Shown here in pieces: positions 1 to 7,142 of a DNA stretch of 12,568 nucleotides. The DNA is from 630D-37 sp037447295 (GTDB taxonomy: Bacteria; Chloroflexota; Anaerolineae; Anaerolineales; Villigracilaceae). Each line of letters begins with the position of its first letter. Position 1 is the first letter of the stretch. The position numbers were made by a program, and so were the translations under genes. The DNA lies in assembly GCA_037447295.1 (NCBI GenBank), contig JBBIGZ010000078.1:1-12568 (forward strand), read 5' to 3'. Under the pieces are notes generated by a model, which was given only the letters and a program-made list of their open reading frames with translations, was not told the DNA's origin and did no database searches.

Positions 1-208
1 GGATCAGGCCTAGCATATGGCGATCGCCGGCAAACCAGTGATGGTAAAACTTCTCCACAGACCAATCCCAATGGGGCTCCTTGAATCCGCTTGCCAGCCC
101 TCCCACCTGATCGGCGGCCTCAAAGATCGTCACGGAATGGCCGGCACGGCGCAGATCCCAAGCGGCGGCTAACCCGGCAAAACCGGCTCCGATGATGGCT
201 ACTTTCAT
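1..208 (-). CDS. FAD/NAD(P)-binding oxidoreductase, N-terminal part (truncated by window edge)
   Basis: The first 69 residues are visible and the rest lies beyond base 1. They begin with a Rossmann dinucleotide-binding fold: strand MKVAIIGAG, the GxGxxG motif G7-A-G-F-A-G12, an acidic residue E30 at the end of the second strand that would bind the adenosine ribose, and a GGLA motif at 37-40. This is the pattern of flavin amine oxidase / protoporphyrinogen-oxidase-like / UDP-galactopyranose-mutase-like flavoproteins, where the second motif sits near the FAD. The start is well supported: AAGGAGG lies 4 bases before the ATG. The ATG overlaps the stop of the flippase gene as ATGA, so the two are translationally coupled and probably act on a common lipid or glycan substrate. 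The substrate cannot be inferred from this fragment. Confidence 0.85.
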   Translation of the reverse strand, partial: MKVAIIGAGFAGLAAAWDLRRAGHSVTIFEAADQVGGLASGFKEPHWDWSVEKFYHHWFAGDRHMLGLI

Positions 209-1212
209 CGTTCCTCCTTCACTTCAGCGCGCAACTCTTCTTGCCAGCGAATGCCCTCTCGGGTCAGGTAGAACGCCCCCAAAAGGGTGATCGGCAGCCA
301 AAGCGCCACATGCAGCACCAGCGTATAGCCTGCCGCCAGTGCCTGTTCCACCCCATAGGCGCGCAACACAGCGATGCCGGGAGCATCAAAAGTGCCCACG
401 TAGCCCGGTGCCGAGGGGATCGTCGTCGCCAAGTTGACGATCCCGTTCATCAGCATGAGCGCGAAGAACGAAACCCGAAACGGAAAGGCAAACATCACGC
501 ACCAGTATTTCCCCGTCTCCAGCAGCCAGATGCCCAGAGAAGTTAGAAAGACCATCAGCACGTGGAACGGCGAACGCAAAAAGGCCAACCCACCCAGGAA
601 ACGCTCCGCCAACGGCAAAACTTTGTGACGCAAAGCTTCTGGAAAATAACGTAGCACCAACTTGACCATGTGAAGCGCCTTCTGCGGAAACATTGCCGTC
701 ATCAGGAAAGCCAGCAACGCACCGATGAAGAGCACCGTCCCGCCCAACGCTACCTGGCGGATATTGCCGATCACGCCGGAATCGTGCGTCAGGTGGCTTA
801 GTTCGGGCAGATTGAAGAAGACAAACGCCAGCATCACCACCCCATCGAAAACGCGCTCCACCAAGATCGTCGCCAGCGAAGCCGAGATAGAAACTTCGTA
901 GCGTCGCTTCAGGATCACCGCTCGGAGCACCTCACCGGCGCGCGCCGGATAGATGTTATTCCCCATATAGCCGATGGCAGTAATGGGAAAAAGGTCCCGC
1001 GTCGGCACGCGCTTCAACGGCGAAAGGAGATAGTGCCAGCGCCAGGCACGCAGGATCACGGCCAGAAAATACAACATCACGCCGGGGATCAACCACTCAT
1101 AGCGTGCTGTTTGCAATGCCTGCCAAAAATCTCGCAAATGCAAACCGCGCAATGCCAGCCACAAGAAAAGCAGGCTGATCAGGATTCCAAGGATCAATTG
1201 CCAACGTCTCAT
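205..1212 (-). CDS. flippase-like integral membrane protein (UPF0104 / LPG synthase TM family)
   Basis: A 335-residue polytopic membrane protein with about eight hydrophobic segments: roughly 5-21, 40-57, 73-90, 123-134, 156-174, 215-233, 246-262 and 293-315. Family landmarks are visible: GNNIYPARAGEVLRA at 84-98 after the third segment, ERVFDG at 119-124, and IPSAPGYVGTFDAPG at 265-279. These are typical of the YbhN/AglD-type domain shared with the flippase half of bacterial lysylphosphatidylglycerol synthase. The C-terminal soluble aminoacyl-transferase domain of true MprF proteins is absent, so this is a stand-alone flippase-like protein, probably handling a lipid or lipid-linked sugar; the substrate is unknown. 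It shares an ATGA overlap with the flavoprotein gene that follows. The ATG at 1212 has no clear Shine-Dalgarno, but a TACAAT box lies 8 bases upstream, so a very short or absent leader is likely. Confidence 0.85.
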   Translation of the reverse strand: MRRWQLILGILISLLFLWLALRGLHLRDFWQALQTARYEWLIPGVMLYFLAVILRAWRWHYLLSPLKRVPTRDLFPITAIGYMGNNIYPARAGEVLRAVILKRRYEVSISASLATILVERVFDGVVMLAFVFFNLPELSHLTHDSGVIGNIRQVALGGTVLFIGALLAFLMTAMFPQKALHMVKLVLRYFPEALRHKVLPLAERFLGGLAFLRSPFHVLMVFLTSLGIWLLETGKYWCVMFAFPFRVSFFALMLMNGIVNLATTIPSAPGYVGTFDAPGIAVLRAYGVEQALAAGYTLVLHVALWLPITLLGAFYLTREGIRWQEELRAEVKEER

Positions 1213-1220
1213 AGGGGCTA

Positions 1221-1248
1221 ATTGTAACCTGAAACCGTTGTTCAGGTT
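1221..1248 (-). promoter_or_regulatory. probable promoter and inverted-repeat operator for the flippase gene
   Basis: Reading the minus strand, a TACAAT box (1226-1221) lies 8 bases before the ATG at 1212. Immediately upstream is a perfect 8-bp inverted repeat, AACCTGAA (1226-1233) and TTCAGGTT (1241-1248), separated by 7 bases and filling the -10/-35 spacer. No good -35 hexamer is seen. The placement suggests a regulator binding site, but a fortuitous repeat is possible. Confidence 0.45.
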
Positions 1249-1534
1249 CGATGCGCATTCCAGGGCCTTTAGGCTTGGAACAAATCGTGTAGCATAGATT
1301 CATCCGGTGACTCCCATAGACATTTCCAAACGTGACTCCTTGCAAAAACCATGTCTGCCGCATAGGCGTGAGCCAATAGGGCACGGAACATAGATGACAC
1401 GGAAAACAGGAACGAGATTGCAGCCGAAACTGTTTCTGATTACGAAGCTCACACAAAAGGCAAAAGTTGTTCGATTTTGCTGTAGTATTTGAATCCCAAC
1501 CGTGTATGCAGCCTCGCCACCCACAGGATGAGGG
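1249..1534. other. intergenic region between divergent genes, no gene seen
   Basis: This is the rest of the 335-base gap between the flippase start and the ruvB start. It is less GC-rich than the flanking genes. The reading frames crossing it give cysteine-rich, low-quality proteins with no recognisable motif. GTGACTCC occurs twice about 28 bases apart. No tRNA, convincing hairpin or clear -35 box was recognised. Confidence 0.5.
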
Positions 1535-1540
1535 TATAAT
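1535..1540 (+). promoter_or_regulatory. -10 box (TATAAT) of ruvB
   Basis: A perfect TATAAT lies only 7 bases before the ATG at 1548. Transcription from this box would begin at about the A of the start codon, giving a leaderless mRNA. This agrees with the lack of any Shine-Dalgarno before that ATG. No convincing -35 hexamer is present at 16-18 bases spacing, and the preceding bases (GGG) do not form an extended -10. Confidence 0.6.
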
Positions 1541-1547
1541 CAATCCG

Positions 1548-2573
1548 ATGGCATCCTCTTCTCAGCGAACAATTGACAGTCGTCCTGCGCCGGAAGATCA
1601 GATCAACCATGCCTTGCGTCCACAGCGCTTGAGCGAACTGATCGGGCAGGAACAAATCAAGGAAAACCTTTCTATCCTGATCCAGGCCGCCAAAAAGCGC
1701 GGCGAGCCGCTGGATCACGTTCTGTTCTACGGCCCTCCCGGCCTGGGAAAGACCACTTTGGCCCACATACTGGCCAACGAAATGGGGGTAAACATCAAGG
1801 TCACATCCGGGCCGGCGATCGAACGTCCCGGCGATCTGGCTTCCATCCTCACCAGCCTGCGTGCTGGCGATGTGCTCTTTATTGACGAAATCCATCGTCT
1901 GGGCAAAGCTGTGGAAGAAGTGCTCTACCCGGCGATGGAAGATTTTGCCCTGGACATCGTGATTGGCAAGGGCGCCGGGGCACATTCCATTCGCGTGAGA
2001 CTGCCGCGTTTTACCATCGTAGGCGCCACCACCCGCCCGGCGTTGGTCAGTGAACCGTTGCGGGCACGCTTTGGCGCCGTCTATCGGCTGGATTACTACG
2101 ATCTGGCCGCCATGCAGGCCATTATCCGTCGCGCCGCCGCGCTTCTACCAGTTGATATTGACGAGGGGGGCGTGGAAGAGATCGCCCGCCGCTCCCGTGG
2201 CACGCCGCGCGTGGCACTACGCCTGTTACGCCGCGTGCGCGACTATGCTGAGGTACGTGCCGATGGACGCATCACGCGCACCGTCGCTCGCGATGCGCTC
2301 GACCTTTTGGCCGTCGATTCGCTCGGGTTGGATGAGGTCGATCGCCGCGTGCTGCGCACGATCATCGAAAAATACCAGGGTGGGCCGGTCGGCGTGGCAA
2401 CCATCGCTGCCGCGATGGGTGAAGAGACGGATACAATCATGGACGTGGTAGAGCCCTATCTGCTACAGCTGGGTTTTCTGGACCGAACGCCACAAGGTCG
2501 GGTTGCCACCCGCGCTGCCTATAAACACCTGGGCCTACCCTACCCCGAAGAAAACCAACCCCGCTTAATGTAG
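1548..2573 (+). CDS. ruvB: Holliday junction branch migration ATPase RuvB
   Basis: RuvB is the AAA+ motor that works with RuvA to drive branch migration of Holliday junctions. Translation from 1548 gives 341 residues, close to the 336 of E. coli RuvB. Domains in order: AAA+ large domain with Walker A GPPGLGKT (62-69), Walker B LFIDEIH (110-116) and sensor 1 GATTR (159-163); LRARFG (171-176) in the place of the arginine-finger LRDRFG; small ATPase domain with sensor 2 RGTPR at about 214-218; then the C-terminal winged helix (LGLDEVDRRVLRTIIEKY, and LGFLDRTPQGRVAT). An in-frame ATG at 1467 would add 27 residues unrelated to the family and would sit upstream of the TATAAT at 1535, so it is rejected. 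The gene stands alone; ruvA and ruvC are not in the window. It converges with the exporter operon. Confidence 0.97.
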   Translation: MASSSQRTIDSRPAPEDQINHALRPQRLSELIGQEQIKENLSILIQAAKKRGEPLDHVLFYGPPGLGKTTLAHILANEMGVNIKVTSGPAIERPGDLASILTSLRAGDVLFIDEIHRLGKAVEEVLYPAMEDFALDIVIGKGAGAHSIRVRLPRFTIVGATTRPALVSEPLRARFGAVYRLDYYDLAAMQAIIRRAAALLPVDIDEGGVEEIARRSRGTPRVALRLLRRVRDYAEVRADGRITRTVARDALDLLAVDSLGLDEVDRRVLRTIIEKYQGGPVGVATIAAAMGEETDTIMDVVEPYLLQLGFLDRTPQGRVATRAAYKHLGLPYPEENQPRLM

Positions 2574-2594
2574 CGCAAACGCTTGCATTTGCGC
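2573..2594. other. inverted repeat overlapping the ruvB stop
   Basis: A perfect 7-bp inverted repeat, GCGCAAA (2573-2579) and TTTGCGC (2588-2594), with an 8-base loop. It starts at the last base of the ruvB stop codon. There is no T-run on either strand, so it is not a standard intrinsic terminator; it may protect the mRNA 3' end. Confidence 0.35.
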
Positions 2595-2638
2595 TGATGC
2601 TTGCATTTGTGCTGAATCAATGCTTGCGTCTGTTCGGA
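2581..2638. repeat. short imperfect tandem repeats in the convergent intergenic region
   Basis: Three consecutive units start with GCTTGC: 2581-2598 (GCTTGCATTTGCGCTGAT), 2599-2621 (starting GCTTGCATTTGTGCTGAA) and 2622-2638 (starting GCTTGCGTCTGTTCGG). Units 1 and 2 agree at all but one of the first 17 bases; unit 3 is diverged. There is no spacer-repeat pattern as in CRISPR. Confidence 0.55.
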
Positions 2639-2645
2639 TAGACGC
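2626..2645. terminator. weak hairpin between convergent genes
   Basis: GCGTCT (2626-2631) and AGACGC (2640-2645) form a perfect 6-bp stem with an 8-base loop between ruvB and the exporter operon. A proper T-tract is lacking on both strands (GTTTGTC follows on plus, AAGCATTG on minus). Termination here is possible but weakly supported. Confidence 0.3.
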
Positions 2646-2687
2646 GTTTGTCCCGACCGCCGTATTTACCTAAATGCCCCACAGCCG

Positions 2688-3596
2688 CTATCCAGCCAAA
2701 GTCAGGAAAACATCTTCCAAGGTTGGATCGCCATGTTGCACCGTATGGATCTTGAGCGGAAAATGTCGGATACCTTGCTCAAGGTCCCTCTTGGTCATCT
2801 GCGGAACGGTGATCACCCGCAAGTGATCGCCGGAAAGCCCCACCCGCAGCACCCCCTCCAGGCGCGGCAGGTAATCCAAGCCGCTCTCCAAAGGTTCAAG
2901 GAAGACCTCCCAAACCGGCCCTGGCAAAAACTTCGTCTTCAGGGTCGAGGGAGTATCCATCGCCAGCAGCCGACCTTGACGCATCATCCCCACCCGCTGA
3001 CAATACTCGGCCTCATCCATGTAATGGGTCGTGACCAGGATCGTCACCCCCTCTTCCGCCAGAGCATAGATCAAGTCCCAAAAGGCGCGACGCGCCAGCG
3101 GGTCCACGCCGGAGGTCGGCTCATCGAGGAAGAGAAGTTCCGGACGATGCACCAAGGCAATGGCCAGGGCCAAACGTTGACGCCAGCCGGTCGAAAGAGA
3201 AGCGGCCAAGGCCCGTCGGTGATCCTGCAACCCCACCATCTCCAACACTTCATTCAGTCTCTCCCGCCGACGCACACCGTAAACGCCACTATAGAATTCC
3301 AAGTTCTCCCAAACCGTCAGATCGTTATAAAGGGCAAATTTTTGCGACATGTAGCCGCTCCGGGCGCGCACAGCTTCGGCCTGGGAAGAGGCATCGAACC
3401 CCAACACGCGTGCATGCCCTTCGCTGGGACGCAGCAATCCCAGCAACATGCGGATGGTCGTCGTCTTGCCGGAACCGTTTGGGCCTAGATAGCCCAAGAT
3501 CTCTCCCCGTTGGACCTGAAAAGAGATGTGATCTACGGCGACGAAATCTCCAAAGCGACGGGTCAGGTTTTCCACTTCGATGACACTCTCGTTCAT
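2688..3596 (-). CDS. ABC exporter ATPase, second subunit (YbhF C-terminal-half type)
   Basis: Nucleotide-binding subunit of a drug/ABC-2-type exporter, 302 residues from the chosen start. Motifs: Walker A GPNGSGKT (38-45), Q-loop Q85 in YMSQKFALY, signature LSTGW (134-138) where LSGGQ is usual, Walker B with D158 and catalytic E159, H-switch H191 in TTHYMDEAE, and the DrrA/CcmA-type C-terminal tail motif PTLEDVFL. The signature without its second glycine matches the C-terminal half of E. coli YbhF, as I recall it. The start at 3596 is preferred because GAGG lies 5 bases upstream and the gap to the previous gene is 22 bases. An in-frame ATG at 3650 would overlap that gene by 32 bases and add 18 residues outside the ABC fold. 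It is the last gene of the exporter operon. Confidence 0.9.
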   Translation of the reverse strand: MNESVIEVENLTRRFGDFVAVDHISFQVQRGEILGYLGPNGSGKTTTIRMLLGLLRPSEGHARVLGFDASSQAEAVRARSGYMSQKFALYNDLTVWENLEFYSGVYGVRRRERLNEVLEMVGLQDHRRALAASLSTGWRQRLALAIALVHRPELLFLDEPTSGVDPLARRAFWDLIYALAEEGVTILVTTHYMDEAEYCQRVGMMRQGRLLAMDTPSTLKTKFLPGPVWEVFLEPLESGLDYLPRLEGVLRVGLSGDHLRVITVPQMTKRDLEQGIRHFPLKIHTVQHGDPTLEDVFLTLAG

Positions 3597-3618
3597 ATCG
3601 GCCTCGTGGGCAAAAAGC

Positions 3619-4569
3619 TCATTCGGAAACAGCAAAGGCCATGAAGGCATCTTCTAAGGTTGGTGAAACCGCGTAGGCGGCCTCGATCCGACAGGGTGGC
3701 GGTGGAGTCTGATGTTTCAACTCATCCAGAAGAGAGGGCAAACGGCCATAGCGCACGCGCACATGCAGACGATCCCCGAAGGCATGGATATCTTCGACCC
3801 CATCCAAGCCTTGTAACCAGGCCCGCAAAGCTTTCAAAGGGGTGCCGCGCACTTCCAGCACACGTTCGTTCAATCGTGTTCGCAGCTCGGAAGGACTCCC
3901 CTCGGCGCGGATCTTTCCTCCCTGCATAAAACCAATGTGGTGACAGCGGGAGGCCTCGTCCATGTAGGGAGTCGAGATCAGGATCGACACCGGATGCTCG
4001 GCGGACCGCACCAAATGGATCAGCAATTGCCAGAAATCCTGCCGCGTCACCGGGTCCACACCGGTGGTCGGTTCATCGAGTAGCAGCAAGCGCGGCCGGG
4101 TGACCAGGGCAATCGCCAGCCCCAATTTCTGCTTCATCCCGCCGGAAAGTTGTCCGGCCAAGCGGTTCTGGAAGCGCTCCAGGTCAACGAAACGCAGAAT
4201 CTCCAGGCTGCGCGCCCGCCATTCACTTGCCGAAAGCCCTCGCACCTCGGCGAAGAAGCGGATGTTCTCCAAAACCGTCAAATCCTCATAAAGCGAGAAG
4301 CGTTGCGAAAGGTAGCCGATGAAGCGGCGACCCTGCTCTGGGTCATGCTGCATATCCACGCCGGCAATGCGCACCTTTCCCCGATCGGGGCGTAACGCCC
4401 CCACCAGCAGCCGCATGGTGGTCGTCTTACCGGCGCCATCTGGCCCTACCAGGCCGTAGATCTCGCCGGGGCGCAGAGTTAGGGAGACATCATCCACCGC
4501 GCGTACCTCACCAAAGCGCTTGTGGAGATGCTCTGCCTCCAAGAGATATTCTTCCATACCACCCATCAT
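3619..4569 (-). CDS. ABC exporter ATPase, first subunit (YbhF N-terminal-half type)
   Basis: A 316-residue nucleotide-binding protein. Motifs: Walker A GPDGAGKTT (42-50), Q-loop Q89 in YLSQRFSLY, consensus signature LSGGM (141-145), Walker B LLLLDE (161-166) with catalytic E166, and the C-terminal PTLEDAFM motif. The H-switch histidine is replaced by P201 (STPYMDEA); the N-terminal half of E. coli YbhF also lacks it. The protein is therefore likely to pair with the other ATPase of the operon as a heterodimer. The ATG at 4569 overlaps the stop of the membrane-fusion gene as ATGA. Further in-frame ATGs follow at 4566 and 4557, so the exact start may be up to four residues further in. Confidence 0.9.
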   Translation of the reverse strand: MMGGMEEYLLEAEHLHKRFGEVRAVDDVSLTLRPGEIYGLVGPDGAGKTTTMRLLVGALRPDRGKVRIAGVDMQHDPEQGRRFIGYLSQRFSLYEDLTVLENIRFFAEVRGLSASEWRARSLEILRFVDLERFQNRLAGQLSGGMKQKLGLAIALVTRPRLLLLDEPTTGVDPVTRQDFWQLLIHLVRSAEHPVSILISTPYMDEASRCHHIGFMQGGKIRAEGSPSELRTRLNERVLEVRGTPLKALRAWLQGLDGVEDIHAFGDRLHVRVRYGRLPSLLDELKHQTPPPPCRIEAAYAVSPTLEDAFMAFAVSE

Positions 4570-6002
4570 TCTTCAAAGATCACATCGGCGGGCATGCCCG
4601 GCTTCAAACGCCCGGCAGGGTCTTCCACCTTCAATTTGATAGCGTAGACGGTGGAATTACGCCCTTCGACCGTTTGCACATTGCGCGGTGTAAATTCGGC
4701 CTGATCCGAAATATAAATGACATGGGCAGCGAAGACCTCGCCGGGGAAGGAATCCACGCTTACCTGCGCGGCCTGCCCTAGGCGAATGCGTCCATACTGA
4801 TCCTCGGGAATGTAGACGGTGATGGTCAGATTGCTCAGATCGGCCAAGGTCAGTGCCACAGCGCCGGGCTGGAGAAATTCCCCCGGCTCCGCGACACGGC
4901 TGAGGATCACGCCATCCATAGGGGCCAGGATGGTGAGCTTCTGGATTTGGGCATCGATCAGGTCCAAAGCGGCCTGCGCCTGTTTGACCCCAGCCTGCGC
5001 CTGCGCGACAGCGGCTTTGGCCTGTTCCAGCGCAATCGCCGCAATGCGCACCTGGGGCGAATTCTCTCCGATCTGCAAGGATTGCAACCAATCGCGTGCG
5101 GCGTTATAGCGCTCCTGGGCAACCGAGAGCTTCGCCCGCGCCTTAAGCACATCCTGCGCTTCCTGCGTAGTCAGGAGCTCATCATAGGCTTTCTGAGCAT
5201 CCTGTAGTTCGCGCTCCACTTCATCTAGCAGATCGCTGGCCGCTTGAATGACCTCGCTATCGCCGCTGAGCAATTTCGCCAGGCGCACCTTAATCAAGTA
5301 ACGATTCGGCAAGTAGGGTGGCAAGTCTACTTGCACATCCTCGGGGCGCACTTTGCCACCCGTAGCCTGGGCGCGATCGTAAACCTGTTTGACCACCTGA
5401 TAGGTGATGCGCGCCTGATTCAGACGCTCCTCTGCAGTCAGGAAGGCGGCATACTTCTCTGCCGAAACGATTTTCTGCAAATCGGCTTCAGCTTCGGCAA
5501 GTGCCTGAGCAGCAGCATCCACCTCGGCCTGAGCGGCTTTTAACTGCTCTTTGCGAGTGAAATACCAGAGGGGTTGGGTGAAAATCCCCGGTGCGCGCTG
5601 GATCCAATCCTGCAAACGCGCCGCGCCTTCCTGAGCACGAGCCGCGGCCAGAGCGGCATCATATTGCGCTTGTGCCATCTCCTGATTGACGGCGGCCATC
5701 TGGGCGGCCTGACGGGCGGCTTCCAGCGCGGCTTCGGCCTGGGCACGCTGAGCTCGCAGCAAACTTCCATCCAACCGTAATAGCACATCGCCCTGATGGA
5801 CCAACTGACCCTCATCCACGAGCACATCGCTGACTTTTCCGGGCACTTCCGGCGCTAACGAGATGGTAGTAGTCTCGATCGTACCGGAGGCCTTGAGCGT
5901 AGCATTGTCGTTCCCTTTCATCGAGCGCAAGCCGTAGATCACGGCAGCGGTCAATGCGATGATGAGTAAAATGACAGCCGGTACAGGAGGTCTGCGATGC
6001 AT
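4566..6002 (-). CDS. HlyD/YbhG-type membrane-fusion (periplasmic adaptor) protein with long coiled coil
   Basis: A 478-residue adaptor subunit of the exporter. Residues 8-26 form one N-terminal membrane anchor (or uncleaved signal). Next come the first half of a lipoyl-like barrel-sandwich domain (about 41-79, SGTIETTTISLAPEVPGKV), a very long alanine/glutamine-rich helical hairpin (about 80-355), the returning lipoyl half (LTILAPMDGVILSRVAEPGE, about 354-373), and a C-terminal beta-barrel ending in GMPADVIFEE. E. coli YbhG is about 330 residues, so this protein is some 145 longer, almost all in the coiled coil. The tip has a proline-containing stretch (PPYLPNRYLIKVRL). An AAGGAGGAAGT sequence directly before the ATG gives a strong ribosome site that overlaps the permease stop region; the gap between the genes is 9 bases. 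Confidence 0.92.
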   Translation of the reverse strand: MHRRPPVPAVILLIIALTAAVIYGLRSMKGNDNATLKASGTIETTTISLAPEVPGKVSDVLVDEGQLVHQGDVLLRLDGSLLRAQRAQAEAALEAARQAAQMAAVNQEMAQAQYDAALAAARAQEGAARLQDWIQRAPGIFTQPLWYFTRKEQLKAAQAEVDAAAQALAEAEADLQKIVSAEKYAAFLTAEERLNQARITYQVVKQVYDRAQATGGKVRPEDVQVDLPPYLPNRYLIKVRLAKLLSGDSEVIQAASDLLDEVERELQDAQKAYDELLTTQEAQDVLKARAKLSVAQERYNAARDWLQSLQIGENSPQVRIAAIALEQAKAAVAQAQAGVKQAQAALDLIDAQIQKLTILAPMDGVILSRVAEPGEFLQPGAVALTLADLSNLTITVYIPEDQYGRIRLGQAAQVSVDSFPGEVFAAHVIYISDQAEFTPRNVQTVEGRNSTVYAIKLKVEDPAGRLKPGMPADVIFEE

Positions 6003-6011
6003 ACTTCCTCC

Positions 6012-7142
6012 TTAGTCCAGACGTTTGCGGAAGCGCAGGGCAGCAGCCCCCATCAGGAAAACGCCCAACAGGGCAAGCGCCAACGTTTCCTGTCGAAGGA
6101 CCTCCACCCCCGCGCCTTTGATCAGGATCGCACGGATGATCACTAGATAGTAGCGTAAGGGGATTAGGTAAGAAATCCATTGAAGGATTTTGGGCATAGC
6201 CTCAATGGGGAAAAAGAAACCGGAAAGAAAAATGCCCGGCAATAGAGTCATCCACACCGAAAGCATGGCCTCCTGTTGGGTGTTGGCGATGGTCGAGGCC
6301 AATAGCCCAATGCCCAATCCGGAAAGGAGCAAGAGCCCGGAGAGCACCAGGAGAAGCGTCAGGCTACCGCGCACCGGCACCCCGAACCACCAGTGACCGA
6401 TCACCAGCACTTCCAAGGTATCAAAAAAGGCCAATAGCACATAAGGCAAAATTTTCCCCACCACCAACTCCCAAGAACGGATGGGAGTAACGATCAACTG
6501 TTCGATGGTGCCGCGTTCCCGTTCGCGCACGATCGCTGTGGCCGTCAAGATCGAAGTGATGGCGTAAAGAATCATCCCGATCACGCCGGGGATCATGAAA
6601 TAGGCCGAGATCAGATCCGGGTTGTACCAAACGCGCGGGCGCACTTCGAGCGGTGGTTTGAGCATTTCCGGGCGCCCTAGCGAGGCCAGTCGGGCCTCCA
6701 GGACCTTGGTTGCCTGGCTTTGACCGATTAACTGGGCCGTCGAAAGCGCGGTAGAGCCGATGGTCGGATCCGAACCATCGAGGATCACGGCCACCTGTGC
6801 CTCTTCTTGGAGCAAGCGCGTGGCGTAGTCTGGTGGAATAATCAGGCCAGCGCGCACCTCCCCACGCTCGATCAAAGCCTGCAATTCGGCCTCTGAATCT
6901 ACCTGATAGGCAATGCGAAAGTAATTGGCCGCTCCAAAAGCCTCCACCAGCGCCCGTGATTGCGGCGAGCGACTGCGATCGAGCACCGCCATCGGCACGT
7001 TCTTCACATCGTTGGTAGCGGCATAGCCTAACAAGAAGAGCTGCAGGATAGGGATCACCAGGATGATCACCACAGTGCGCAAGTCACGGAAAATCTGCAG
7101 AAATTCCTTACGGATGATCGAAATCAACCGTCCCCACATCAT
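6012..7142 (-). CDS. ABC-2 type exporter permease (YbhR/YbhS-like)
   Basis: The membrane channel subunit, 376 residues, with the ABC-2 topology: one N-terminal segment (about 23-43), a large external domain (about 44-177, containing LDRSRSPQSRALVEAF), then five segments at about 180-203, 231-250, 262-286, 292-313 and 351-368. The cytoplasmic loop VRERERGTIEQLIVTPIRSWEL (205-226) is the conserved coupling element that contacts the ATPases. The closest well-known relatives by pattern are YbhR and YbhS of E. coli, where two different permeases are used; only one is encoded here. AAGGAGG lies 2 bases before the ATG, and ATG and the TetR stop overlap as ATGA. A second ATG follows immediately. Confidence 0.93.
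   Translation of the reverse strand: MMWGRLISIIRKEFLQIFRDLRTVVIILVIPILQLFLLGYAATNDVKNVPMAVLDRSRSPQSRALVEAFGAANYFRIAYQVDSEAELQALIERGEVRAGLIIPPDYATRLLQEEAQVAVILDGSDPTIGSTALSTAQLIGQSQATKVLEARLASLGRPEMLKPPLEVRPRVWYNPDLISAYFMIPGVIGMILYAITSILTATAIVRERERGTIEQLIVTPIRSWELVVGKILPYVLLAFFDTLEVLVIGHWWFGVPVRGSLTLLLVLSGLLLLSGLGIGLLASTIANTQQEAMLSVWMTLLPGIFLSGFFFPIEAMPKILQWISYLIPLRYYLVIIRAILIKGAGVEVLRQETLALALLGVFLMGAAALRFRKRLD

Noticed and set aside
1463..1500. Possible tRNA fragment (GTTCGATTTT and nearby GAATCC)
   Set aside because: No acceptor, D-arm or anticodon stem can be formed around it.
1467..1547. 27-residue N-terminal extension of RuvB from the ATG at 1467
   Set aside because: It is not RuvB-like in sequence, lies upstream of a perfect TATAAT at 1535, and would make the protein longer than the family norm.
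1449..1985. 178-codon open frame antisense to ruvB
   Set aside because: It is a shadow of the strongly conserved ruvB coding sequence, with no motif or ribosome site of its own.
2581..2638. Possible CRISPR-like array
   Set aside because: The units are contiguous without unique spacers, only about 18-23 bases long, and there are no cas genes.
2664..2675. ATTTA-CC-TAAAT inverted repeat near the end of the exporter operon
   Set aside because: The arms are only 5 bp and AT-rich, with a two-base centre; too short to argue for a terminator or operator.
2733..3488. 251-codon plus-strand frame opposite the second ATPase
   Set aside because: It is a histidine-, glutamine- and arginine-rich shadow frame; the minus-strand ABC motifs are unmistakable.
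3597..3650. Alternative start of the second ATPase at 3650
   Set aside because: It adds 18 residues outside the ABC domain, overlaps the previous gene by 32 bases and has no Shine-Dalgarno; the ATG at 3596 has GAGG at good spacing.
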